In this document: positions 7,075-14,333 of the stretch, piece after piece | Position numbering within the stretch: the stretch's first letter is position 1 | Layout: each line of letters starts with the position of its first letter | From: Capillimicrobium sp035565675 | Lineage (GTDB): Bacteria; Actinomycetota; Thermoleophilia; Solirubrobacterales; Solirubrobacteraceae | Length of the DNA stretch: 23,137 nucleotides | Direction of reading: 5' to 3' | Assembly: GCA_035565675.1 (NCBI GenBank) | Contig: DATMSA010000106.1 | Coordinates: forward strand, 1-23,137 | Notes under the pieces: model-generated | What the model saw: the letters and a program-made list of their open reading frames with translations, nothing else | Database searches by the model: none | What the model was told of the DNA's origin: nothing | Position numbers and translations under genes: made by a program

Positions 7075-8106
7075 TCAGCGCTCGAGCGCGGGCACGAGCA
7101 GCTTCGCGTTGGCCGGGTCGGGCGTCAGCTCGCCGGCCTCGATCCGCCGCGCCACCTCCATGAGCCGCGCGTTGACGGGCGCCTGCCCGCCGCGGCGCTC
7201 CTGCTCGACGACGACGAGGCCGTTGATCTCCTCGCCCTCGGCGTGGCGGCCCTTGATCCAGTCCTGCAGCACGGCCACGCGCGTGTCCTCCAGCGACCAG
7301 CCGCCGAGCACGGCGTCCAGCAGCGCGGGCGCGTAGTCCTCGGGCGCGAGCTCGTCGATGCCCTCCTGCCCGAACATCGGCACGATCCGGTGGCCGATCG
7401 CCAGCCCGGCGGCGAGCGCCTCGGTGCCGGCGGCGTCCATCACCTCGCGCATGCCCGGGATGTGGGCGGCCTCGATGAGCGGGACGCCGAGGATCGCCGA
7501 CGGCACCATCTCGGCCGCGTTGGCGACGAGCTTCATCCACTTGGCCGAGAGGATGTCGTCGGTGACGTCGACGCGCCCGGCGTGGCGCAGCACGTCGGCC
7601 ATCGCGTCGACCCTGCCGGCCGCGGCGGGGTCGGGGGCGCCGAGCGCGAACCAGGTGCCCGAGCGGCCGACCTGGCGCTCGACCACGCCGGGCGTGAACA
7701 GGTTGCCGGCGATCCCGATGACGGCGCCGAGGGTGCGCTCGGGCCCGAAGACCGCGGTCATGTCGTCGACGGTCATCCCGTTCTGGATGCCGACCGCCGC
7801 CCCGTCGGGCTTCAGCAGCGGGCGGATGAGCTCGCTGGTCCAGCGCGTGTCGTAGGCCTTGACGCCGAGGATCACGAGGTCGAACGGCTCGCGCAGGGTC
7901 GCGACCTCGCAGACGTGGAACGCGCGCACCTCGGTCACCTCGACGCCGTCGGGCGACTCGACGCGGACGCCGTCGGCCCGCATCGCCTCGACGTGCGCCG
8001 GCCATTGGTCGATGAAGGTCACGTCGTGACCGGCGCGGGTCAGGTCCGCGCCGATCGCGGCGCCGTTGGCGCCGGTTCCCACGACCGCGATGCGCGGCTC
8101 GGCCAT
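7075..8106 (-). CDS. Ketopantoate reductase family protein (ApbA/PanE-like)
   Basis: This 343-aa protein opens MAEPRIAVVGTGANGAAIGA with the NADP-binding GxGxxG (G10, G12, G15). It continues with FDLVILGVKAYDT, a GIQNGMT segment that matches the family's QNG, and the C-terminal catalytic-helix region ILSAKWMKLVANAAEMVPSAI. The family reduces 2-dehydropantoate or related 2-keto acids with NADPH. At 343 aa it is longer than E. coli PanE (about 300 aa), and no pantothenate genes are adjacent, so true PanE function is not assured. The start is ATG 8106, with an extended GGAGGAGGAG ribosome site 6-7 nt upstream. It is divergent from the channel gene. Confidence 0.87.
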   Translation of the reverse strand: MAEPRIAVVGTGANGAAIGADLTRAGHDVTFIDQWPAHVEAMRADGVRVESPDGVEVTEVRAFHVCEVATLREPFDLVILGVKAYDTRWTSELIRPLLKPDGAAVGIQNGMTVDDMTAVFGPERTLGAVIGIAGNLFTPGVVERQVGRSGTWFALGAPDPAAAGRVDAMADVLRHAGRVDVTDDILSAKWMKLVANAAEMVPSAILGVPLIEAAHIPGMREVMDAAGTEALAAGLAIGHRIVPMFGQEGIDELAPEDYAPALLDAVLGGWSLEDTRVAVLQDWIKGRHAEGEEINGLVVVEQERRGGQAPVNARLMEVARRIEAGELTPDPANAKLLVPALER

Positions 8107-8218
8107 CTGCTGCTCCTCCTCCGCCGACAGGCTGTTCAGCGTCAGTGTACGTGAAGCAACGCTTGACGGAACCGAAGAAGCGAAACCCGAGCGTGCCAGG
8201 TCTGGTTGGATAGCCGCC
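8107..8218. promoter_or_regulatory. Divergent promoter region with a near-perfect dyad
   Basis: A minus-strand -10 TACACT (forward 8144-8149) would start the ketopantoate-reductase-family transcript about 30 nt before its ATG. GTGAAGC (8151-8157) and GCTTGAC (8161-8167) form a 7-bp dyad with one mismatch around AAC, placed between the -10 and -35 positions of that promoter, where a repressor could act. On the plus strand, TTGGAT/GGATAG (8206-8213) lies about 6 nt before GTG 8219, consistent with a leaderless channel transcript. All calls are by eye. Confidence 0.4.
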
Positions 8219-10045
8219 GTGACATCGGCGCCGCCCACGGACGCGCGTGTGCCGCGGCTGAGCTGGCGCCGGCGCGGGCGCATCGCGCTCGCCGCGGCCG
8301 CCGGGAGCACCGGCGGAAGGCTGGCGCTCCTCGGCGCCGCCGTCGTCGCGCTGTGGCTGATCACCGCCGCGGTCGCCGCCATCACCGACGCGCACTCCAG
8401 CTACGGGATGGCGTTGTGGAGCGGCCTGCGCCACCTGTTCGACCCCGGCTCGCTGGGCGACGACGAGACCACCGCCCAGCGCATCGTGGGCGTGACCCAG
8501 GTCTTCACCGGGCTGATCTTCCTCGCCGGCGTCGCGTTCACGGTGCTCGCCGACGGCGTGGAGCGCGGGCTGCGGCGCCTCAGCGAGGACGCCCCGCCGA
8601 TCACCGAGTCCGGCCACGTGCTCGTCGTCGGCCGCGGCCCGGTGCGCGACGCCGTGCTCGACGCGTTCGCCTCGCTCGAGCCGCAGCCCGGGTCGCGCCG
8701 GCCGACCGTCGTCGCGCTGTCACCGACCGCCGACGACGCGCCGCCGACGGCGGGATGGCCCTACCGGCTGCTCACGCGCACCGGCGACCCGACCGACGCC
8801 GCCGCGCTCGAGGCGACCCGCGCCGCCGCGGCCCACGGGATCGTGATCGCTGGCGGCGGGTCGCCCGACGGGGCGGTGGCCGACCTCGAGACGCTCGAGG
8901 CGTGCGCGGCCCTGGCCGACCACCTCGCCGACGCCGCGACCGCGCCGCTCGTCGCCGTTCACATCGAGCGCGCGGCCAACGCCGACACCGTCTGGCCGCT
9001 GCTGCCGGAGAGCTTCGACGCCGTCCCCGGCGACCGCAACATCGGGGCGATCCTGGCGCTCGGCGTGGCCCTGCCCGAGTACCCCAGCGTCGTCGCCGCG
9101 CCGACCGGGCCCGACGGCGCCGTGCCGTTCGTCGTCCCGGCCGGCGACCTCGCCGGCACCCGCTTCGGCGACGCGCTCGCCCGCTGCCCGCGCGCGGTGC
9201 CGATCGGCCTCCTGCGTGACGGCCGCGCCGAGTACGCGCCCGCCGCCGACACGGCGATCGACGCGCGGGACGGGATCGTCGTCCTGGCGCCCGACCGCGC
9301 CGCCGCGCACGAGCGCGGCGCGCGCGCGGCCGGCGGGGACGCCGACGCGGCCGCGCTCGCGCTCGAGCCGGTCGCGCCCGGGGCGCGCCGCGTCCTCGCG
9401 CTCGGCTGGAGCCTGGCCGGCACCGACCTCGCGCGCGAGATCCCGGACCCGTCGGTCCTCACCGTCGTGGCTCGCCTCGACGAGCCGCCGGCGGGCCTCC
9501 CGGCCGCGTGCCTGCGCGCCGGCGACCCAGGCGACCCCGAGACGATCGCGGCCGTCCTCGCCGACCTCGACCCCGACATCGTCGTCCTGCTGGCCGGCGC
9601 CAACGGCGGCGCCGACCCGATGGGCTGCCACGCGCGCGCCGCGCTCGCGGCGTTGCGGGTGAGCCGCGCGACCCCGCGCCCGGTGCCGATCGTCGTCGAG
9701 CAGCACTCCAGCGTGCAGGCGCGCCGGCTGCGGCTGGCCGACCCGCGCATCCGCGCGATCAGCCGCGCCGAGCTCGTCGCCCGCTCCCTCGTCCTGTCGA
9801 GCACCGACCGCGACCGGACCACCGCCCAGGAGGGGCTGGCGCTCGACCCGCACCTGTCGCCGCAGGCCGTCCGCCACGCCGGCGACCGGCCGGTGTCCCT
9901 GCTCGCGGCGCACCGCGCGCTGCTGGACCGGCGCGCGGTGCCGCTCGTCATGACGCGCGACGGCGAGGAGCTGGACCTCAACGACCCGGCCGCCGCCGTC
10001 GTGCGGCCCGGCGACGGCCTGCTGCTCCTGCGCCGCGACGCCTAG
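8219..10045 (+). CDS. CASTOR/POLLUX-like ion channel protein with two RCK/TrkA-N-type domains
   Basis: 608 aa from GTG 8219. After a basic N-terminus come TM1 (about residues 35-56), a re-entrant pore-like segment SSYGMALWSGLRHLFDPG (60-77) and TM2 (about 88-112, TQVFTGLIFLAGVAFTVLAD). A cytoplasmic Rossmann domain begins SGHVLVVGRGPVRDAVLDAF (about 131-150), and a second begins RRVLALGWSLAGTDLA near residue 390. This order matches plant nuclear channels CASTOR/DMI1 and their bacterial relatives. They are single-pore channels gated by RCK domains, with potassium or calcium selectivity depending on the member. Ion selectivity cannot be read here. The gene is monocistronic and ends 3 nt before the convergent lipoprotein gene. 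No ribosome site is evident, so leaderless initiation is likely. Confidence 0.82.
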   Translation: MTSAPPTDARVPRLSWRRRGRIALAAAAGSTGGRLALLGAAVVALWLITAAVAAITDAHSSYGMALWSGLRHLFDPGSLGDDETTAQRIVGVTQVFTGLIFLAGVAFTVLADGVERGLRRLSEDAPPITESGHVLVVGRGPVRDAVLDAFASLEPQPGSRRPTVVALSPTADDAPPTAGWPYRLLTRTGDPTDAAALEATRAAAAHGIVIAGGGSPDGAVADLETLEACAALADHLADAATAPLVAVHIERAANADTVWPLLPESFDAVPGDRNIGAILALGVALPEYPSVVAAPTGPDGAVPFVVPAGDLAGTRFGDALARCPRAVPIGLLRDGRAEYAPAADTAIDARDGIVVLAPDRAAAHERGARAAGGDADAAALALEPVAPGARRVLALGWSLAGTDLAREIPDPSVLTVVARLDEPPAGLPAACLRAGDPGDPETIAAVLADLDPDIVVLLAGANGGADPMGCHARAALAALRVSRATPRPVPIVVEQHSSVQARRLRLADPRIRAISRAELVARSLVLSSTDRDRTTAQEGLALDPHLSPQAVRHAGDRPVSLLAAHRALLDRRAVPLVMTRDGEELDLNDPAAAVVRPGDGLLLLRRDA

Positions 10046-10048
10046 CGT

Positions 10049-11014
10049 CTACCCGACGATCCCCTGCTCCTCGAGGAACTCCGAGGCGACGTCCTCGGGC
10101 GTCTGGCCCTCGACGTCGACCTTCGCGTTGAGCTCGATCAGCACCTCGTCGGTCAGCGCGTCGATCACGGGGGCGAAGAGCTCCTCGAGCTGCGGGTGCT
10201 CCTCGAGCACGTTCGCGCGCACGGTCAGCGCCGGGTTGAAGAACGGGAAGAACGCCTTGTCGTCCTCCAGCACCCGCAGCTCGTTGGCCGCGATGCGCCC
10301 GTCGGTGGCGAACACCGAGCCGAAGTTGCACCGGTCGCCGCGCGCCACCTGGTCGTAGACGACGGCGTCGCCGACCAGCGACACCTGGTTGCCCGGGAAC
10401 TCGAACCCGTAGGTCTCCTCGACGCCCGGCAGGCCGTCGGGCCGCGTGGAGAACTCCTCGCCGACGCAGAGCGTCGCCAGCTCGGGGTTGGACTTGGCGA
10501 GCTCGGCCAGGTCCGACAGGGTCTCCACCTGGTCGACCTCCGTGCCGGTGTCCGAGCGCACGGCGAACGCGTACGTGTTGTTGGCCTCGGCGATCGGAAG
10601 CCACGCGACGCCGTTCTCGCGGTCGGCCTCGGCGAGCTCCTCGGCCTGCTGCTGCGCGTCGGGAATGCCCTCCTCGTTGTCGAGGTAGGTGACCCAGGCC
10701 GTGCCCGTGTACTCCCAGTACATGTCGATCTCGCCCGACGTCAGCGCCCGGCGCGCGGCGAGGCTGCCCTCGAGGCCGGTCTGGTCGCGTGCCTCGGCGC
10801 CGGCCGCGCGGAGCACCTGCATCGTGATCTGGCCGAGGATGAGCTGCTCGGTGAACTCCTTGGAGCCCACGGTGAACGAGGCGCCGGAGAGGTCGACGCC
10901 CGAGGCGACGGTCCCGCCCGATCCGCCGCCGCCGTCGTCGTCGCCGCATCCGGCGATCGCCAGCGCGAGCGCGGCCAGCAGGAGGGCCAGGAGTCGTGTC
11001 GGGGTCAGGCGCAT
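10049..11014 (-). CDS. Osmoprotectant/quaternary-amine ABC transporter substrate-binding lipoprotein
   Basis: 321 aa. A lipoprotein signal, MRLTPTRLLALLLAALALAI, is followed by lipobox IAGC with Cys23 and an acidic, Gly-rich linker. The mature part has FTVGSKEFTEQLILGQI, YWEYTGTAWVTYL, NNTYAFAVRS and CNFGSVFATDGRI, typical of OpuAC/OpuCC/ProX binding proteins for glycine betaine, choline or carnitine. I chose ATG 11014 because GGAGG (11022-11026) sits 7 nt upstream. ATG 11041, overlapping the permease stop as ATGA, would add 9 residues before the signal peptide. It is the last gene of the four-gene importer operon. The actual ligand is not determinable by eye. Confidence 0.92.
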   Translation of the reverse strand: MRLTPTRLLALLLAALALAIAGCGDDDGGGGSGGTVASGVDLSGASFTVGSKEFTEQLILGQITMQVLRAAGAEARDQTGLEGSLAARRALTSGEIDMYWEYTGTAWVTYLDNEEGIPDAQQQAEELAEADRENGVAWLPIAEANNTYAFAVRSDTGTEVDQVETLSDLAELAKSNPELATLCVGEEFSTRPDGLPGVEETYGFEFPGNQVSLVGDAVVYDQVARGDRCNFGSVFATDGRIAANELRVLEDDKAFFPFFNPALTVRANVLEEHPQLEELFAPVIDALTDEVLIELNAKVDVEGQTPEDVASEFLEEQGIVG

Positions 11015-11037
11015 GCGGGTGCCTCCGGGGGTCGTGG

Positions 11038-11814
11038 TCATAGGCCGCGCGGGCGCAGCACGTCCTCGACCAGGCCGGCGATCCAGTCGACGAGGAGCGC
11101 GAGGACCGCGGTGAGGACGGCGCCGGCGAGCACGACCGTGTCCAGGCGGCCGAGCCGCAGCCCGCTGTTGATGATCTCGCCCAGCGCGCCGCTGCCGTCC
11201 GGGGGCGCGCCGAGGGTGAAGGTCGCCAGCGTGACGGTGCCGACGTTCAGGATGAGCGCGGTGCGGATGCCGGCGAGGATCACCGGCACGGCGAGCGGGA
11301 GCTCGATGCGCCGCAGCGTGCGCCAGCGGCTCATGCCCATCCCGCGGGCCGCCTCGATGATCGACTTGTCGATGCCCTCGAGGCCGACCATCGTGTTGCG
11401 CAGGACCGACAGCAGCGAGTAGAGGACGAGCGCGAAGATCACGCCGGTCGCGCCGAGCCCGATGATCATCGCGAACAGGGCCAGCACGCCGATCGACGGC
11501 ACGGCCTGGCCGACGTTCGCGACCGCCAGCACCGCCGGCGCGACGCGGCGCGCCGCCGGCCGCGTCAGCGCGATCCCCAGCGGCAGGGCGATCGCGATGA
11601 CGATCGCGGTGGAGATCACGGTGAGCTGGACGTGCACGCGGACCGCGCGCAGGATCACGTCGAGGTCGAGGTTGCGGCGCTCGATCGCGTCGAGGTCGCT
11701 GGCGTTCAGGTAGACGGCGAGCGCGCCCACGACCGCGGCCAGGGCCAGCGGCATCACGAGGACGCGGGCGGGCACCCGCGGGGCCTGGCGGCGCTCGAGG
11801 ACGGCGTCGGTCAT
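11038..11814 (-). CDS. Osmoprotectant ABC transporter permease (second permease)
   Basis: 258-aa membrane protein. After a basic N-terminus it has about six hydrophobic segments and the binding-protein-dependent permease signature EAARGMGMSRWRTLRRIELPLAVPVILAG (the EAA loop that docks the ATPase). Segments VGQAVPSIGVLALF and LVLYSLLSVLRNTMVGL are typical of OpuCB/OpuCD and ProW. The start ATG 11814 overlaps the ATPase stop (ATGA) and the stop overlaps an ATG of the lipoprotein frame. Together with the permease at 12929-13576 it likely forms a heterodimeric channel. Confidence 0.92.
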   Translation of the reverse strand: MTDAVLERRQAPRVPARVLVMPLALAAVVGALAVYLNASDLDAIERRNLDLDVILRAVRVHVQLTVISTAIVIAIALPLGIALTRPAARRVAPAVLAVANVGQAVPSIGVLALFAMIIGLGATGVIFALVLYSLLSVLRNTMVGLEGIDKSIIEAARGMGMSRWRTLRRIELPLAVPVILAGIRTALILNVGTVTLATFTLGAPPDGSGALGEIINSGLRLGRLDTVVLAGAVLTAVLALLVDWIAGLVEDVLRPRGL

Positions 11815-12932
11815 CGCTCGTTCCGCATCGCGGCGACGGCGTCGGTGAGCGTGCGCAGCTCGACGACGCCCTGGTAGGCGCCGTGCTCGTCGACGACCGC
11901 GGCGGCGCCCGTGCCGGAGCCGATCAGCTCGTCGAGCGCGTCGTGCAGCGTCACGTCGGGCGTGAGCACGCGGCGGATCGGCGCCCCGGCCTCGCTGAGC
12001 GGGCGGCCGTTGCGCAGGTCGTCGGCGCCGACCCAGCGCGCCGGCCGTCCGCCGTCGAGGACCACGAGAGCGTCGCGGCCGCCCTCGCGCAGCGCGGCGA
12101 GCGCGCGGTCGCGGTCGGCGGTCGCGTCGACGACGGGCCACGTGACGAGCTCGGCGTCGGCGATCCGCGCCAGCGTGAGGCCGCGCACGAGCGGCCCGGC
12201 CCCGATGAAGTCGGCGACGAACTGGTCGGCGGGTGCGGTCAGCAGCCGCTCGGGCGTGTCGTACTGGGCGATGTGGGCGCCCTCGCGCAGCAGCACGATG
12301 CGGTCGCCCATCTTGATCGCCTCGTCGATGTCGTGGGTGACGAACACGACGGTCTTGGCCATCTGCGCCTGCAGCCGCAGGAACTCGTCCTGGAGGCGGA
12401 CGCGCGTGATCGGGTCGATCGCGCCGAACGGCTCGTCCATGAGCAGGACCGGCGGGTCGGCCGCCATCGCGCGCGCGACGCCGACGCGCTGGCTCTGGCC
12501 GCCGGAGAGCTCCTTGGGGTAGCGGTCGCGGTACTCGTCGGGCGGCATCCCGACCGTCGTCAGCAGCTCGTCGACGCGCGCGCGGATCCGGGAGCGGTCC
12601 CACCCGAGCATCTCGGGCACCGTCGCCACGTTCTCGGCGACCGTCATGTGCGGGAAGAGGCCGATCTGCTGGATCACGTAGCCGATGTGGCGGCGCAGCT
12701 CGTCGGGGTCGGCGTGCGTCACGTCGCGCCCGTCGATCTCGATGCGGCCGCCGGTCGGCTCGATGAGGCGGTTGATGAGGCGCAGCGTCGTGCTCTTGCC
12801 GCAGCCCGAGGGCCCGACGAGCACGACGATCTCGCCGCGCGCGATGTCGAGCGTGAGGTCCTCGACCGCCGGCCGCGCCTGGCCGGGGAAGCGCTTCTCG
12901 AGGTGCTCCAGTCGGATCATCGGCGTGCTCAT
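11811..12932 (-). CDS. Osmoprotectant ABC transporter ATP-binding protein with C-terminal CBS region
   Basis: 373 aa. Walker A is GPSGCGKST (residues 40-48, Lys46), followed by the Q-loop YVIQQIGLFPHMT, signature LSGGQSQR (142-149), Walker B VLLMDEP with Glu167, and switch His200 in VTHD. Residues about 255-373 form a tandem CBS-type region (VVDATADRDRALAALREGG and LTPDVTLHDALDELIGSG), as in OpuA/OpuCA, where CBS domains sense ionic strength or nucleotides and gate transport. Start ATG 12932 overlaps the upstream permease stop. The domain order and length fit OpuCA/ProV-type ATPases. Confidence 0.93.
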   Translation of the reverse strand: MSTPMIRLEHLEKRFPGQARPAVEDLTLDIARGEIVVLVGPSGCGKSTTLRLINRLIEPTGGRIEIDGRDVTHADPDELRRHIGYVIQQIGLFPHMTVAENVATVPEMLGWDRSRIRARVDELLTTVGMPPDEYRDRYPKELSGGQSQRVGVARAMAADPPVLLMDEPFGAIDPITRVRLQDEFLRLQAQMAKTVVFVTHDIDEAIKMGDRIVLLREGAHIAQYDTPERLLTAPADQFVADFIGAGPLVRGLTLARIADAELVTWPVVDATADRDRALAALREGGRDALVVLDGGRPARWVGADDLRNGRPLSEAGAPIRRVLTPDVTLHDALDELIGSGTGAAAVVDEHGAYQGVVELRTLTDAVAAMRNER

Positions 12933-13576
12933 GCGCGCAGCCCCCGTGGCGTGGTCGCGCGGCGCACGACGAAGAACAGGACGTCGAACAGCAGGGCGAG
13001 GACGACGATGCCGAGGATCCCGGTCACGGTCTCGTTGACGGCGTTGACCGCCCCGATGCGCCCGATGCCGCTGAAGATCAGCTCGCCCAGGCCGGGCCCG
13101 TTGATCGCCGCCGCGATCGCCGCGATCCCCAGCGTGATGAGCGTCGAGATGCGGATGCCGGTGAGGATCAGCGGCCAGGCGAGCGGCAGCTCGACGCGCA
13201 GCAGCCGGCGGCGGGCGCTCATGCCCATGCCGCGCGCGGACTCCAGGACCGCTGGGTCGATGCCGCGCAGGCCGGTGATCGTGTTGCGCAGGATGGGGAG
13301 GAGGGCGTAGGCCACGAGCGCGACGACGGTCGGCGGATAGCCGAGCCCGAGCGGCGCGATCAGCAGGCCGAAGAGCGCGAACGACGGGATCGTCAGGAAG
13401 ACGCCGGCGACGCCGAGCGCCACGCCGGCGGCGCGCTGGTGCCGGTACACGGCGATCCCGACGCCGACCGCGACGACGATCGCGATCGCGATCGACAGCG
13501 CCACGACGAGCGCGTGCTCGATCGTCAGGTCCAGGACCAGCTCGGAGCGGGTGTCGAGGTACTCGGGGAAGCTCAG
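12929..13576 (-). CDS. Osmoprotectant ABC transporter permease (first permease; apparent CTG start)
   Basis: First gene of the importer operon. The EAA-like loop ESARGMGMSARRRLLRVELPLAWPL and the segments FLTIPSFALFGLLIAPLG and LLPILRNTITGLRGID mark an OpuCB/OpuCD-type permease. The first conventional start, GTG 13504, would cut into the first membrane segment. Upstream in the same frame the sequence LSFPEYLDTRSELVLDLTIEH matches the expected cytoplasmic N-terminus, and an in-frame TAG precedes it. That leaves CTG 13576 as the only near-standard start (215 aa). An ATG 5 nt upstream (13581) is out of frame by one base and reads ATG CCC TGA. A one-base deletion in the CCC run would explain this. 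The family call is firm; the start is unresolved. Confidence 0.87.
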   Translation of the reverse strand: MSFPEYLDTRSELVLDLTIEHALVVALSIAIAIVVAVGVGIAVYRHQRAAGVALGVAGVFLTIPSFALFGLLIAPLGLGYPPTVVALVAYALLPILRNTITGLRGIDPAVLESARGMGMSARRRLLRVELPLAWPLILTGIRISTLITLGIAAIAAAINGPGLGELIFSGIGRIGAVNAVNETVTGILGIVVLALLFDVLFFVVRRATTPRGLRA

Positions 13577-13609
13577 GGCATCTTCGCGCTACCCGCGCTG
13601 GGGCTGGCG

Positions 13610-13647
13610 CGTTGCCGCGCATGTCAGCATGCGAACATCAGGCAACG
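13610..13647. promoter_or_regulatory. Nested dyad cluster between the importer operon and the amine oxidase operon
   Basis: CGTTGCC (13610-13616) and GGCAACG (13641-13647) form perfect outer arms. Inside them lies ATGTcaGCATGCgaACAT (13621-13638), symmetric at 14 of 18 positions, and an alternative CGCATG-TCAG-CATGCG hairpin (13618-13633). The whole region separates two divergent operons and ends just before the ribosome site of the NTF2-like gene. A regulator-binding site serving one or both operons is likely. The local TetR is one candidate. Confidence 0.5.
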
Positions 13648-13663
13648 AAGGGAGGACCTCCGA

Positions 13664-14290
13664 ATGAACCGCTTCGAGCAGGCCGTCTACGACTGCATGA
13701 AGCCGACGGCGGCGCTGCTGGAGAAGACCGAGAACCCGCTGCACCGGGCGATGCTGCTCAACTTCTGGCGTCACGTGCACCTGGAGGGCTCGGGCCAGTT
13801 CGACCTCATCACGGCCGACGACATGATGGTCGAGGAGCCCGTGTACCGGGTGACGTGGGGCGTCGAGCCCGTCGTCGTGCGCGGCCGCGAGGGCGTGGTC
13901 GCGTTCTACGAGAGCGTCGGGGAGGCGGTCCTGTGGAACTCCGACGACGACATCGCCGTCGCGGACTGGGGGATCGCCGACGAGCTGACGTTCCACCAGC
14001 TCGCCAAGGGCTCGGACCTGCGCGCGATCGGCTACGACGTCGACTCCGACGACGCGCTCTACCACGTGTCCAGCCGCCAGGCGTTCATCTGGCCCTACGA
14101 CGAGCGCGGCCGCCTCAAGGGCGAGCACCTCTACGAGGACAAGACGAGCCTCGAGATCGAGGAGGTCGACCCGGCGGAGGCGATCACCGCCGCCCGCGTG
14201 CGCGAGATCCACCGCGAGCAGCTCGCGAAGCTCGAGGCCGAGCGCGGCCCGCGCTACTGGGTGCTCGACACGATCATGGCGCAGTCCTGA
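13664..14290 (+). CDS. NTF2/SnoaL-like protein, function unknown
   Basis: 208 aa from ATG 13664, with an excellent GGAGG (13651-13655) 8 nt upstream. The sequence MNRFEQAVYDCMKPTAALLE leads into a helix, then WRHVHLEGSGQFDLI, VEEPVYRVTWGVEPVVVRGREGVVAFYES and a C-terminal charged helix EREIHREQLAKLE-like region (residues about 180-195). The VRGREGVVAFYES pattern and alpha/beta alternation resemble NTF2-like/SnoaL-like small-molecule-binding folds, where a cone-shaped cavity binds or isomerises a ligand. No signal peptide is visible. It is the first gene of an operon with the copper amine oxidase (38-nt gap), so it may bind the same amine, its aldehyde product or a downstream intermediate. That role is inference. 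Confidence 0.75.
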   Translation: MNRFEQAVYDCMKPTAALLEKTENPLHRAMLLNFWRHVHLEGSGQFDLITADDMMVEEPVYRVTWGVEPVVVRGREGVVAFYESVGEAVLWNSDDDIAVADWGIADELTFHQLAKGSDLRAIGYDVDSDDALYHVSSRQAFIWPYDERGRLKGEHLYEDKTSLEIEEVDPAEAITAARVREIHREQLAKLEAERGPRYWVLDTIMAQS

Positions 14291-14333
14291 CACGGCGTGT
14301 CACGGCGGTGTCAGGTACTGTCACCGCCGTGAC
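14288..14333 (+). promoter_or_regulatory. Phased TGTCA half-sites and 12-bp dyad over the amine oxidase promoter and start
   Basis: TGACA at 14288, TGTCA at 14298, 14309 and 14319, and TGACC at 14330 are spaced 10-11 bp, one helical turn apart. TGACAC-GGC-GTGTCA (14288-14302) is a perfect 6-bp dyad. A separate perfect 12-bp inverted repeat (14299-14310 and 14322-14333) flanks an 11-nt loop that holds a -10-like TACTGT (14316-14321) and includes the GTG start (14329-14331). TACTGT lies 7 nt before GTG, so an internal leaderless transcript is possible. The structure could be an operator, an RNA hairpin hiding the start, or both. Confidence 0.6.

Noticed and set aside
4511..7336. A 941-codon plus-strand frame
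   Set aside because: Low-complexity Arg/Gly/Ala translation in a different frame from the flavoprotein (5076-6419) and cyclodeaminase-like genes, which have clear family motifs.
11015..11041. Lipoprotein start at ATG 11041, overlapping the permease stop
   Set aside because: The GGAGG at 11022-11026 serves ATG 11014, which puts the signal peptide directly at the N-terminus. The overlap ATG may still contribute to coupling.
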